In this document: piece after piece, positions 55,138 to 64,000 of the stretch
Position numbering within the stretch: the first letter of the stretch is position 1
Layout of the letters: each line of letters opens with the position of its first letter
Assembly (NCBI RefSeq): GCF_000010085.1
Contig: NC_007712.1
Coordinates: 2,046,001-2,110,000, forward strand
Length of the DNA: 64,000 nt
Reading direction: 5' to 3'
Source of the DNA: Sodalis glossinidius str. 'morsitans'
GTDB taxonomy: Bacteria > Pseudomonadota > Gammaproteobacteria > Enterobacterales > Enterobacteriaceae
Translations under genes and position numbers: made by a program
The notes under the pieces: model-generated
Told to the model about the DNA's origin: nothing
The model's database searches: none
The model's input: only the letters and a program-made list of their open reading frames with translations

Positions 55138-56444
55138 AATGTTTAACCTCAGAAATTAACAAAGGTATACTCTTGTAGGAAAATAATATCTGGCTGGTAA
55201 TAAGGCCTTTTCTAAAGAAGGCGTTGAGTATGAAGAGTGATGAAAATTCTGAAAGTAACGTGGCGAATGCTTCTCCTTTTATTCCATATAAGGGATGAGA
55301 TAGCTGTTGAGAACAATGTTGGGTACGGCGATAAGCGGCATCTTGACCGCAACAAAACGAAATCCGGCATTCATGATGATGACCCGATAAGCCACGGGGC
55401 CCATCACGCTAAAGTAGGTAGTGACCGCGCCTATCAGCAAAATACCGGCGGCGGCGTGATATACCTTACCATAAATCAGATCGTTGCTTTTTCCATACAT
55501 CGTTACTGCCGCTTAGACGCTGATTCGCAACGACGTAGTTACGCTCATGGTATCGGTCTGGCCAATATTGCGCCCCACCTCATGGAGGAATAAGAGGCCT
55601 TATTTTCTTCCTCAGCATAGCATCATGACAGTAGCGGGTACCGTAAGCGCCATCAGCCGACGCTTCCCTGATTTTCCGGTGGGTCTGGTTTATCAGAGCT
55701 GGTAGGGCCTGAGCATCCGTCGTACCGCTGAGCGATAAGTCAGCACAGATAATCTCATGCGTTACACTGTCTGCGGCCATATCCAGCTTACGCCACACCC
55801 TCCGTCTGTCGGCACCATGCTGTCGGACTTTCCATTTGGTTCCGTCAATGACTAGAGGTGAGATTTCACCACGGGTCGGCGTTTTTTATGCTGATTGCTC
55901 GCTTGCTGATCAGCGAGTAGTCTGGGCATCTTAGCGGCAGCACCATCAGTTTAAATAGCCATATCTGCGTAGTGAAGCGGCCGGCCACGCCGTTCAGGCG
56001 TTGTTTTTCCGTCCATGCAACAATTGCCGACTCATCCAGCCATATCGTCAGAGCCCCGAGCTGCTTGAGAGCTTTATTGTAAGTGGACCAGTTGGTTATT
56101 TTAAACTTTTGCTTTGCCATGGAGTGCAGATGTTGAAATGACGGTAGTGATCTGAGCAGACGATCACCTAAAAGTTATATTTATTCAACAAAGCCCTTTA
56201 CTGATGCCGTCATTAGCCGCATACCGGAATATCTGTTCTTGGCTATGCGGTTGAAAAGAATGTTATCACTCCCGAGCTGAAAAAAAGGCATAATCAGAAT
56301 AACGATAGACAATAAATAGCTAAAGGCGCCAAAGTTGGCCGGCCCTAAATAACGGGCGACAAACATAACAGAGATGATGCCTCCCCCGGCAAAGCATAAT
56401 TTTTCAAGAATGATCTAGAAAGTATTAAAAATAATCGCCGTCAT
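55118..56444 (-). pseudogene. Wzx-type polysaccharide flippase, split by an IS and deleted
   Basis: From ATG 56444 the frame reads MTAIIFNTF, a TAG, then LEKLCFAGGGIISVMFVARY, LGPANFGAFSYLLSIVILIM and DNILFNRIAKNRYSGMRLMT, the start of a MATE/MVF-type O-antigen flippase. At 56196 an IS end begins. On the other side of the IS the gene resumes near 55483 with DLIYGKVYHAAAGILLIGAV and RVIIMNAGFRFVAVKMPLIA, then shifts near 55280 to GIKGEAFATLLSEFSSLFIL and stops at 55118 within the next gene. The central ~200 codons are missing. Confidence 0.75.
55484..56195 (-). mobile_element. Truncated copy of the IS5-family element inside wzx
   Basis: The element starts on the minus strand at 56195 with the same terminal GGCTTTGTTGAATAAATATAAC as the copy at 40592. 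It carries the transposase start (ATG 56120) and pieces at 55866-56120 and 55580-55798. It breaks off at 55484 in the middle of the transposase (TATGGAAAAAGCAA), directly fused to the 3' part of wzx. The other end and any target duplication are missing, so a deletion has removed about 270 bp of IS plus adjacent wzx. Confidence 0.85.
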
Positions 56445-56799
56445 AGTTACAATTTCATATTGAGTAAAAATAAATCTCAGGGCAATGTTGTCTTCTTCAC
56501 GCTTACTCACTGCTGCGGTGAAGAATATTTCACGCTAATGCACTATAACTATATCTTGCCGTCAGGACGAACAACTGAAATTTCAGTTGCGGCAATTTCA
56601 TTTCATTTCATCTGAGGGTGGAATGAGATAGGGCTGAATTTTACATAAAAAACCGCCGAAACAGGTTTTCAAGGAAGTGCGCTTAAGGGAATCAGCGTGC
56701 CGTCCGGGGGGGCAATAAAAATAGGCATCTTCCAAGCCGCCGTTAGCGCCCAGGCAGCGGTTGGAATGAAGTAAAACAAGATTATTGTTCACCGAGCAG

Positions 56800-56926
56800 G
56801 TAGAGAATAAAGCGCTAAAGTCTTCCCAGTCGGTCTTCCACTTTTTGTTCGCTGAGACTGTAATGCGTCAACTTGTTACAGCCGCTCAGCAGCAGACCGC
56901 CAGCGCAAAGCGTTTACCTTGTTTCA
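56800..56926 (-). pseudogene. yceB: Lipoprotein YceB, 5' remnant
   Basis: ATG 56926 begins KQGKRFALA. After a one-base shift the lipoprotein signal continues as GLLLSGCNKLTHYSLSEQKV with lipobox LSGC and then stops near 56808. E. coli YceB has GLLVGCNQLTQYTITEQEI at this place. The remaining ~140 residues are not found in the following DNA, so the 3' part was deleted. Position upstream of grxB agrees with the enterobacterial order. Confidence 0.65.
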
Positions 56927-57031
56927 TTCCTTCCTCATACTTGTTACGTCCTCACTTCGAGGCCGGCCAAGCATAACATAAATGCGGCGGGGTCGGGATG
57001 GCAACGCCCCGAAGGGCGTTACCCGCGCAGG

Positions 57032-57683
57032 CTATTGTGCCATGCTGGAAAGAAGGTTGACCTGCGTTTGTTTGGCCATATTATCGCGATAGTCGGCGAC
57101 GCGGGTAGGCCAGTCGATACCGGCGACGATGGTCAACGAACGCAGCCAGGGAAACAGGTGAATATCGTCTTCAGACAATTCGCCGTTGCAGGCATTGGGT
57201 TGTTTTATGAGCGGATCCAACTCGCGCAGCTGCTGGCTGATTTTTTTCACCAAACCCGGCGTGTGCTCCAACAATTGCGCAAAATCCCCCATGCTGGCCT
57301 GTTTCTTTTTGATGAAATACTGTCGGGCCTGCTCGGTGGCGAATTCTTCCAGGCTTGCGTGCACGAACCGCGGTGCAACAGACGCTGGGCGGTGTCGCTC
57401 ATGTTTTTCAGCCATTTGCCGATGGCGGGCTGGGTTGGGCCGGGCCGGTTAACAGCGGACGCCGGTCAAGCTGGTCGACGTAATGCACGATATCCATGCT
57501 TTCGGGCATAAAACTGCCGTCTTCTTTTTGCAGGATCGGTACCATTTTCTGACCCACCATCGAGATAGGGGTGGTCTCACCGTCATTCGCCATTACTTCC
57601 AGGGCGATGGGGATGTTTTTAAGGCCAAAAATCATGCGGGCTTTGACACAAAAAGGGCAGTGCTCATAGATGTATAATTTCAT
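57032..57683 (-). pseudogene. grxB: Glutaredoxin 2, frameshifted
   Basis: From ATG 57683 the first 80 residues match E. coli Grx2, with the redox site CPFC at residues 9-12 and MVGQKMVPILQKEDGSFMPE. The frame is lost near 57425, and after two closely spaced indels (about 57425 and 57385) the C-terminal helical domain continues (VHASLEEFATEQARQYFIKK, NACNGELSEDDIHLFPWLRS, VADYRDNMAKQTQVNLLSSM). Combined length is as in E. coli. The intact N-terminal thioredoxin fold alone might be produced but would be unstable. Confidence 0.85.
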
Positions 57684-57824
57684 AATGTCGGCATCCTCCC
57701 GTGGTTTGTCGGCGCCTGTTGCGCCGACAGGGTACTTTGAAATTAAAGTATGGGTAACATTACGCGAGGGATCAACCGCAGCGCGGGTCCAGACGGCGCA
57801 GGCCTCTCAAGACGAGACGCGCTG

Positions 57825-59042
57825 TCAGGAGCCTTCGCCGCGGCCGTTAAGCATCGCGGGCTCGATGGGACGCTGCTGGAATTGACGATATAAGCCCAGC
57901 AGCGTGATAAAGCCTATCAGCCCCAGCATGAACCAGGGAAGCTGAGGGATCTCCAGCCGGTTGCCGACATCATACAGCCAGCCGCCGCCGCTATAGCCGA
58001 TAGCGCCGCCCAATGCCAGGCCCAGCCTGCTGAAGCCCATGTAGCTGCCGCGGGCGCGGTTATCCGCCAGCGAGGCGCCCAGAGTTTCACGCGCGGGTTC
58101 GGCAATAATTGAACCAATATAAAACAGGCCAATCAACATAAACAGGGCGCGCAGATCCTCAATCAGACCGATGGGAAACAGGCTCAACAGCATAACGGTC
58201 AGTCCCGCCATCAACCGGGTTTCCAGCCTGAAGCGCTTTTCGCTCCAGCGTGCAATGGGGTAGAGCAACGACAGCGACAGCGCTGCTTCGATAGCATACA
58301 TCCATTTCACCGCCGCCGGCTGTCCGGCAACCTCATTGATGCGAATCGGCAGCATTAACATCACCTGCACCGACAGCATGTAATAACCGGTCAAGGTCAG
58401 TACGTAGGTGACAAAACGCTGGTCACGCAGCACCCGGCGCATCCCTTCCAGCATGGGCGCCCGCACGGTGGAAATGCGATAACCCGGCAGCAGCCAGGCG
58501 TTGAAGATGGCGGCAAAGACAAACAGCACCGCGCCGGCCAGGCAGACCAGTTTGAAATCATAGCGCAGCAGCCAACTGCCGAGCAGCGCGCCGATGACGG
58601 AGCAGGCGCTATCCTGCATCATCAATAGCGAATAGAAGCGGCCACGCTCCCACGGACGCGTCAATTTAATCACCAGCGCCGTCCGGGGCGGATCGAACAA
58701 GGTGCCGCCGAGCGCGGAAAGCGCGCAGGAAAGCCACAGCAGCCAGGGTTCATCGGCGATGCCCATCAAGACAAACCCCAGGGCGCGCATCAGCATACCG
58801 GCGATAATCATCGGCTTCGCCCCCAGTCTGTCGGCGAAGGCGCCGCCAAAAATCCCCAGCCCCTGCTGGATAAATTGTCGCAGGCCCAGCGCAATGCCCA
58901 CCAGCAGCGCGGCCCAGCCAAGTTGATCAACAAAACGGATGGAAATGAGCGGGAAGACGACATAAAAGCCCATTACCACCAGCATATTATCCATTAACAG
59001 AAAATATTTACCCAAGCTCCGAGCTTGCGAGACCGACGACAT
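57825..59042 (-). CDS. mdtH: MFS multidrug efflux transporter MdtH
   Basis: This 405-residue protein has twelve hydrophobic segments. It begins SSVSQARSLGKYFLLMDNML and contains LGLRQFIQQGLGIFGGAFAD with the adjoining DRLGAKP, the MFS motif A loop between helices 2 and 3. Length and order beside grxB and rimJ match E. coli mdtH (402 residues). It exports quinolones and other drugs by proton antiport. No lesion seen. Confidence 0.92.
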   Translation of the reverse strand: MSSVSQARSLGKYFLLMDNMLVVMGFYVVFPLISIRFVDQLGWAALLVGIALGLRQFIQQGLGIFGGAFADRLGAKPMIIAGMLMRALGFVLMGIADEPWLLWLSCALSALGGTLFDPPRTALVIKLTRPWERGRFYSLLMMQDSACSVIGALLGSWLLRYDFKLVCLAGAVLFVFAAIFNAWLLPGYRISTVRAPMLEGMRRVLRDQRFVTYVLTLTGYYMLSVQVMLMLPIRINEVAGQPAAVKWMYAIEAALSLSLLYPIARWSEKRFRLETRLMAGLTVMLLSLFPIGLIEDLRALFMLIGLFYIGSIIAEPARETLGASLADNRARGSYMGFSRLGLALGGAIGYSGGGWLYDVGNRLEIPQLPWFMLGLIGFITLLGLYRQFQQRPIEPAMLNGRGEGS

Positions 59043-59318
59043 GCTCCACCCTAAGATGCAATAAAGGCTATGAGGACAGCCTATTCTGACCGGAATATTT
59101 GTTTAGCGATAGTGTGCTTAGATATTTTTTAATAGCGCGGAATTATCAGGGTATATACTTTATTATCAACATTATATTATTGTTTATAAGTGGCGCAGTG
59201 TCCCGGTCAGCATTAAAACGCGGCATGAGGCTCTAGGCGATCGAATACGTGGCCATTTCTGCCTCAGAATCGACCTCTGCGCCGGAGAGAGTAGGAAAAA
59301 CGGGAGGGCGGAGGAAAG

Positions 59319-59897
59319 ATGTTTGGCTATCGCTCAGCGTCGCCAAAGGTGCGACTGGTCACCGACCGGCTGGTGGTCCGTCTGGCCAATGAACGGGACG
59401 ATTACCGTCTGGCGGAGTACTACGCGGCCAATCGGGATTACCTCAAACCCTGGGAGCCGATTCGCGATGAAAGTCATTGTTATCCCTCCGGCTGGCAGGC
59501 GCGTTTGGGGATGATAAACGAAATGCATCGCCAGGGCAGCGCATATTATTTTGTCCTGCTCGATCCGCTGGAAACGGAAATCCGCGGCGTGGCGAATTTC
59601 AGTAATGTGTTGCGCGGTTCATTTCATGCGTGTTTTCTCGGCTATTCGTTAGGGGAAATGTGGCAAGTGCAGCGATTGATGTTTGAAGCGCTCCAGGCCG
59701 CGATCCGTCATATGCAGCGGCATATGCACCGAATAATGGCTAACTATATGCCGCACAATCATCGCAGCGGCAGTTTACTTGCGCGACTCGGTTTTATCCG
59801 TGAAGGTTACGCAAAAGATTATTTATTGATCGATGGCCAGTGGCGCGATCATGTTTTGATGGCGCTCACCCACAGCGGATGGACGCCCGGACGTTGA
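59319..59897 (+). CDS. rimJ: Ribosomal protein S5 alanine N-acetyltransferase RimJ
   Basis: This 192-residue GNAT-fold enzyme acetylates the N-terminal Ala of ribosomal protein S5. It starts at ATG 59319 after GAGGAAAG. Key regions are VRLVTDRLVVRLANERDDYR, DYLKPWEPIRDE, CFLGYSLGEMWQVQRLMFEA and the acetyl-CoA/C-terminal RSGSLLARLGFIREGYAKDY. Length agrees with E. coli (194). In E. coli rimJ is followed by yceH and mviM; here yceH is missing. Intact. Confidence 0.93.
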   Translation: MFGYRSASPKVRLVTDRLVVRLANERDDYRLAEYYAANRDYLKPWEPIRDESHCYPSGWQARLGMINEMHRQGSAYYFVLLDPLETEIRGVANFSNVLRGSFHACFLGYSLGEMWQVQRLMFEALQAAIRHMQRHMHRIMANYMPHNHRSGSLLARLGFIREGYAKDYLLIDGQWRDHVLMALTHSGWTPGR

Positions 59898-59914
59898 TGC
59901 CTCAGGGGAGGGGG

Positions 59915-60833
59915 ATGACATTACGCATTGGTATTATCGGCTTGGGCGGCATTGCGCAGAAAGTGTATTTGCCGCTGTTGAGTGACTCCGCCCGCTGGCG
60001 TCTGGTGGGCGCTTTTTCACCCAATCAACAGAGGGCACAGCCGCTTTGCGACAGTTATCGCATCCCCTATTACGCGCGAGTTGATGAACTGGCCCAGCAG
60101 TGTGATGCCCTGTTTGTCCATAGCAGTACCGACAGTCATTATGAGGTCGTGAGCGATTTGCTGCAGCGTGGCCGGCATGTGTATGTGGATAAGCCGCTGG
60201 AGGCGACGCTGGCGCAAGCGGAACAGCTGTTGACGTTAGCCGCCCGGCATCAGCGGATTTTAATGGTGGGATTTAACCGACGTTTCGCGCCCCTGTACCA
60301 GCGTCTGAAATAGGAAATGCAGCACGGCGCTTCGCTGCGTATGAACAAACATCGCAGCGACAGTGTCAGACCGCAGAGGACACGCGTTTTACCTTGCTGG
60401 ATGATTATTTGCACGTTGTAGACACGGCATTGTGGCTGGCAGGCGGCACGCCGACGCTGTCCGGCGGTCTGGTGCAGACCAATGCGGCCGATCAGCTATT
60501 GTATTCTGAGCACGCTTTCCGCTGCGGCGATTGCCTGGTCACCACTACCATGCACCGTCAGGCGGGCAGTCAGCGGGAAACCTTTACCGCCGTCACCCGC
60601 GGTGCGCTTTATCAGGTTGAAGAGATGCGCCGTTTCAATGGGAACGCGAGGGCACCATTGGGGAGCTGCCGGTCCCCGCCTGGCAGACGATTTTAACCCA
60701 GTGCGGGTTTACCGGCGCGGTAGAGCACTTTATCGACTGCGCGGCGAATCAGACACCCACCTGTCTGAGCGGCGAGGAAAGCATCAGCGCGCAGCGGTGG
60801 ATTGAGCGACTGCTGGCGCAACGCGGGGCCTGA
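59915..60833 (+). pseudogene. mviM: MviM-type NAD(P)-dependent oxidoreductase, inactivated
   Basis: From ATG 59915 the Rossmann start is LRIGIIGLGGIAQKVYLPLL, then DALFVHSSTDSHYEVVSDLL and GRHVYVDKPLEATLAQAEQL, the Gfo/Idh pattern. An in-frame TAG follows VGFNRRFAPLYQRLK at 60311. Beyond it the frame shifts near 60365 to FTLLDDYLHVVDTALWLAGG and again near 60640, reaching the last helix (EESISAQRWIERLLAQRGA) at 60833. It lies only 17 bp after rimJ; the intervening yceH gene of relatives is gone. Confidence 0.85.
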
Positions 60834-61150
60834 CGCCCGCACGCCGTTCGGGACAAGGGCATAGCCTGGACAATGCCGACCGGCGTGCGGGGAGCCGCAT
60901 CGTGACCACCGCGGCCGGGCGGCATAGGGTTTGATGCCCGCATCGGAGGTGAGGCTGCAATGCCCGTTGGCCCATTACCGCCTCAGCTCAAGAGACCGCC
61001 TCATATCCGCTGCGATGGCGGCAGCGATAACGGACAGTGGCGATTTTCTCCGGGCAGGGTAGACTAAGCGCACCCATAAGGCTCAGGATTTGCCGGACGG
61101 TGCGCCACCTTCAGGTCGACGGCATCCAGGCGGAACAGAAAATTAACACC

Positions 61151-62692
61151 ATGAATTTATTGAAATCGCTGGCAGCGGTCAGCTCCATGACACTTTTTTC
61201 CCGCGTTTTGGGGTTTATCCGCGATTCCATCGTCGCGCGAGTATTTGGCGCGGGTATGGCAAGTGACGCCTTTTTCGTTGCCTTTAAAATTCCTAATCTG
61301 TTGCGGCGTATCTTCGCCGAAGGGGCCTTTTCACAAGCGTTTGTTCCTATTCTGGCGGAGTACAAGAGCCAGCAGGGCGATGCAGCGACGCGCGTATTCG
61401 TCGCCTATATCGCAGGCTTGCTCACGCTGGTGCTGGCGCTGGTCACCGTGGCCGGTATGCTGGCCGCGCCCTGGGTCATAATGATCACCGCACCGGGGTT
61501 TACCGATACGCCGGAGAAATTTGCCCTGACCACGGCGCTGTTACGCGTCACGTTTCCCTATATTTTGCTTATTTCCCTCACCTCGCTGGTAGGGGCTGTC
61601 CTTAATACCTGGAACCGCTTCTCGGTGCCGGCGTTTGCGCCGACGTTGCTCAACGTCAGCATGATAGGTTTCGCGCTGCTGGCGGCGCCGCTGTTCCATC
61701 CGCCCGTCATGGTGCTGGCCTGGGCCGTGTTGGCCGGTGGCGTCCTGCAACTGGGTTATCAGCTGCCGCACCTGAAGAAAATCGGCATGTTGGTGCTGCC
61801 CAGAGTACAGTTCCGCGACGCCGGCGTTTGGCGCGTGCTGCGGCAAATGGGACCGGCCATTCTCGGCGTGTCCGTCAGCCAAATCTCCCTTATCATCAAT
61901 ACCATTTTTGCCTCCTTTCTGGTCTCCGGCTCGGTGTCATGGATGTATTATGCCGACCGCCTGATGGAGTTCCCCTCCGGGGTGCTCGGCGTGGCGCTGG
62001 GGACCATTTTGTTGCCTTCGCTATCGCGTAGCTTTACCCGCGGCAATCACGATGAATACTCCCGTCTGCTGGACTGGGGGTTGCGCTTATGCTTTATGCT
62101 GGCGCTTCCCAGCGCCGTCGCGCTGGGAATTCTGGCGCATCCATTGACCGTGGCGCTGTTCCAGTACGGCAAGTTCTCCGCCTTTGACGCCTTGATGACG
62201 CAGCGGGCGCTGATAGCCTATTCGGTGGGCCTGGTCGGTCTGATTTTGGTCAAGGTGCTTGCGCCCGGGTTCTACTCCCGCCAGGATATCAAAACGCCGG
62301 TACGCATGGCGATGATTACGCTTCTCATGACGCAATTAATGAACCTGACCTTTATTGGTCCGCTAAAGCATGCCGGTTTGTCGCTGTCCATCGGCCTGGC
62401 CGCCTGCCTTAACGCCGCGCTCTTGTATTGGCAATTACGCTGGCAAAAGCTGTTTGAGCCGCAGCCAGGATGGCTCGGTTTTTTCTGCCGGCTGTTACTG
62501 GCGGTCATTATCATGGCGGCGGCGCTTATCGGGCTGCTAATGATGATGCCTGACTGGTCGCAAGGCAGTATGCCCTGGCGGCTGCTGCGGCTGATGGGCG
62601 TGGTTGCGGTGGGCGGAATGGTCTATTTCGCCACGCTGTGGCTGGTGGGATTCCGACCACGCCACTTCGCGCGCTCGGTGCAGGTTCACTAG
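61151..62692 (+). CDS. murJ: Lipid II flippase MurJ
   Basis: This 513-residue membrane protein translocates lipid II for peptidoglycan synthesis. I choose ATG 61151 (NLLKSLAAVSSMTLFSRVLG, FIRDSIVARVFGAGMASDAF) since it corresponds to the start of E. coli MurJ (511 residues); the longer upstream frame is unrelated. It has fourteen hydrophobic segments, with FKIPNLLRRIFAEGAFSQAF after the first and MYYADRLMEFPSGVLGVALG mid-protein. It is essential in relatives and intact here. Flagellar flg genes that follow it in relatives are missing. Confidence 0.95.
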   Translation: MNLLKSLAAVSSMTLFSRVLGFIRDSIVARVFGAGMASDAFFVAFKIPNLLRRIFAEGAFSQAFVPILAEYKSQQGDAATRVFVAYIAGLLTLVLALVTVAGMLAAPWVIMITAPGFTDTPEKFALTTALLRVTFPYILLISLTSLVGAVLNTWNRFSVPAFAPTLLNVSMIGFALLAAPLFHPPVMVLAWAVLAGGVLQLGYQLPHLKKIGMLVLPRVQFRDAGVWRVLRQMGPAILGVSVSQISLIINTIFASFLVSGSVSWMYYADRLMEFPSGVLGVALGTILLPSLSRSFTRGNHDEYSRLLDWGLRLCFMLALPSAVALGILAHPLTVALFQYGKFSAFDALMTQRALIAYSVGLVGLILVKVLAPGFYSRQDIKTPVRMAMITLLMTQLMNLTFIGPLKHAGLSLSIGLAACLNAALLYWQLRWQKLFEPQPGWLGFFCRLLLAVIIMAAALIGLLMMMPDWSQGSMPWRLLRLMGVVAVGGMVYFATLWLVGFRPRHFARSVQVH

Positions 62693-62894
62693 CCCCCGGC
62701 ATGGCCAAGTCAAAGAATGTTGGTATGCCGATGCACTGAACCCTGGCATGCCCCAATCACGCAAACCCCAGTAGGTCCTGAAAGGCGATAAGAGTTGGCA
62801 TAAGCAAAAAAAACAGTCCGCATCATCAGGTGGACCGGCGGCTTGGCCAGGGCTGGGCTGACAAACGGCTTAACGCTTCGGACGTTTTAGTCAG
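62693..62894. other. Intergenic murJ-argS junction
   Basis: Only 202 bp separate the convergent murJ and argS stops. No flagellar gene remnant is recognised. In related enterobacteria the flg cluster follows murJ and flh genes flank argS. Confidence 0.6.
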
Positions 62895-64000
62895 CTACAT
62901 CCGTTCCACGGTTTCAATACCCAGCAGATCCAGCCCTTTTTTTAGCGTGCGTGCGGTAAGCAGCGCCAATTGCAGGCGGCTTTGGCGCAGCGCCGCATTC
63001 TCGGCATTCAGGATGGGGCAGTGTTCGTAGAAAGCGGAGAACAGCACGGCCAAATCATACAGATAGGCACAGAGCACATGCGGCGTGCCGTCGCGTGCCA
63101 CGGTCGCAATGGCCTCTTCCAACTGCAACAGACGAACCGCCAGCTGGGTTTCCTGTTCCGCCTCCAGGCGGATGTCGCCGGTGAGCTGCTGCTCATCCTG
63201 GCCGCTGCGTTTGAATATCGAGGCGACACGGGTATAGGCATATTGCATATAGGGCGCTGTGTTACCCTCAAAACTCAGCATATTGTCCCAGTCAAAAACA
63301 TAATCAGTGGTGCGGCTTTTCGATAAATCGGCGTATTTTACCGCGCCGATCCCCACCACCTGCGCCAGTCTTGCCAACTCCCCGGCGTCCATGGAGGGGT
63401 TCTTGGCGGCAACCAGACGGCGGGCGCGTTCCAGCGCTTCGTCCAGCAGCTCTGTGAGCTTGATGGTGCCGCCGGCGCGGGTTTTAAACGGTTTGCCGTC
63501 TTTGCCCAGCATCATGCCGAACATGTGGTGCTCGAGTGGGACCGATTCAGGGACGTAGCCGGCCTTGCGCACGATAGTCCAGGCCAGCATCAGGTGCTGA
63601 TGCTGGCGTGAATCGATATAGTAGATAATCCGGTCGGCCTTCAGCGTCTCATAGCGGTATTTGGCGCAGGCGATATCGGTGGTGGTATACAGGTAAGCGC
63701 CATCCTTTTTCTGGATGATCACCCCCATGGGCTCGCCTTCTTTGTTTTTGAATTCGTCGAGGAACACCACGGTGGCGCCTTCGCTCTCCACCGCCAGCCC
63801 TTTCGCTTTCAAATCCGCCACGATACCGGGCAGCATGTCGTTGTACAGGCTTTCCCCCATGACGTCCGCACGCGTTAACGTCACATTAAGCCGGTTATAG
63901 GTTTTCTGATTCTGTGCCATGGTGACATCCACCAGTTTGCGCCACATTTGTCGACAATACTCGTCGCCGCCCTGAAGCTTCACCACATAGCCGCGGGCGC
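62895..64000 (-). CDS. argS: Arginyl-tRNA synthetase, C-terminal part (runs off the window)
   Basis: Class I aminoacyl-tRNA synthetase charging tRNA-Arg. About 368 of the usual ~577 residues are inside the window; the frame is still open at 64000. Visible parts include the catalytic-domain block VVFLDEFKNKEGEPMGVIIQ, TTDIACAKYRYETLKADRII, MMLGKDGKPFKTRAGGTIKL with a KMSKS-equivalent loop, and the C-terminal DALR anticodon-binding domain ending LLGIETVERM. Residues are highly similar to E. coli ArgS. Intact as far as seen. Confidence 0.95.
   Translation of the reverse strand, partial: ARGYVVKLQGGDEYCRQMWRKLVDVTMAQNQKTYNRLNVTLTRADVMGESLYNDMLPGIVADLKAKGLAVESEGATVVFLDEFKNKEGEPMGVIIQKKDGAYLYTTTDIACAKYRYETLKADRIIYYIDSRQHQHLMLAWTIVRKAGYVPESVPLEHHMFGMMLGKDGKPFKTRAGGTIKLTELLDEALERARRLVAAKNPSMDAGELARLAQVVGIGAVKYADLSKSRTTDYVFDWDNMLSFEGNTAPYMQYAYTRVASIFKRSGQDEQQLTGDIRLEAEQETQLAVRLLQLEEAIATVARDGTPHVLCAYLYDLAVLFSAFYEHCPILNAENAALRQSRLQLALLTARTLKKGLDLLGIETVERM

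Noticed and set aside
55237..55593. 118-residue plus-strand frame near wzx
   Set aside because: It is antisense to recognisable Wzx membrane segments and IS sequence.
56598..56792. 64-residue minus-strand frame in the yceB region
   Set aside because: Composition is irregular and it does not match the missing YceB C-terminus in any frame.

Overview
The window looks like a chromosome segment of a host-restricted enterobacterium of the Sodalis type. The backbone genes and their order are enterobacterial (rcsA, otsBA, putA, phoH, tRNA-Ser, yceB-grxB-mdtH-rimJ-mviM-murJ, argS). A very large fraction of reading frames carry single-base frameshifts, in-frame stops or internal deletions while remaining easy to recognise, which is typical of recent genome decay. 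The genus is an inference; no marker here proves it.

Layout. (1) 1-11.5 kb is the right part of a myovirus-like prophage on the plus strand: portal, cement protein, major capsid protein, DUF4054, head fibre, baseplate hub, spike, wedge, J-like protein, DUF2612 and a tail fibre. It ends in an AT-rich cargo block on the minus strand (membrane acyltransferase, DUF1796 protein) and an Rpn-family nuclease remnant. Only the capsid protein, a few small proteins and the tail fibre look intact. (2) 11.7-38.4 kb is a second, lambda-type prophage. It has an integrase beside a tRNA-Ser 3' fragment, SSB and Sak4-like recombination genes, many small early genes, two Rha-type regulators behind a C4-like antisense RNA leader, an inactivated AIPR phage-defence gene, an N-like antiterminator, CI, Cro, CII, replication genes, NinB, Q, a lysis cassette, terminase, and a portal fused by a large deletion to the tail-tip protein J, followed by a Lom/Ail protein and an S74-type tail fibre. 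(3) 38.4-42.1 kb is a mosaic border with a second Rpn remnant, a BRO-N antirepressor with its own C4-like leader, and an IS5/IS903-type insertion with a 9-bp target duplication. (4) 42.2-64 kb is backbone. rcsA, otsBA, putA, the TupA-like gene, mdtH, rimJ, murJ and argS look functional. phoH, grxB, mviM, yceB, wzx, a LexA-like repressor, an AAA ATPase and a CsbD-like gene are broken.

How the genes work together. The lambda-type prophage keeps a legible control circuit: three operators of form AATAC-N5-GTATT before cro, three related ones before N, matching nutL and nutR hairpins with GACAA loops, CII with a likely OOP-type antisense terminator, and Q with terminators downstream. Regulator genes are mostly intact while head, tail, packaging, replication and endolysin genes are broken, so the element is probably not inducible to particles but may still make regulators. 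In the backbone, otsBA makes trehalose, putA degrades proline and rcsA controls capsule. The polysaccharide export locus has been destroyed by an IS insertion followed by a deletion, and murJ lies next to argS with no flagellar genes between them.
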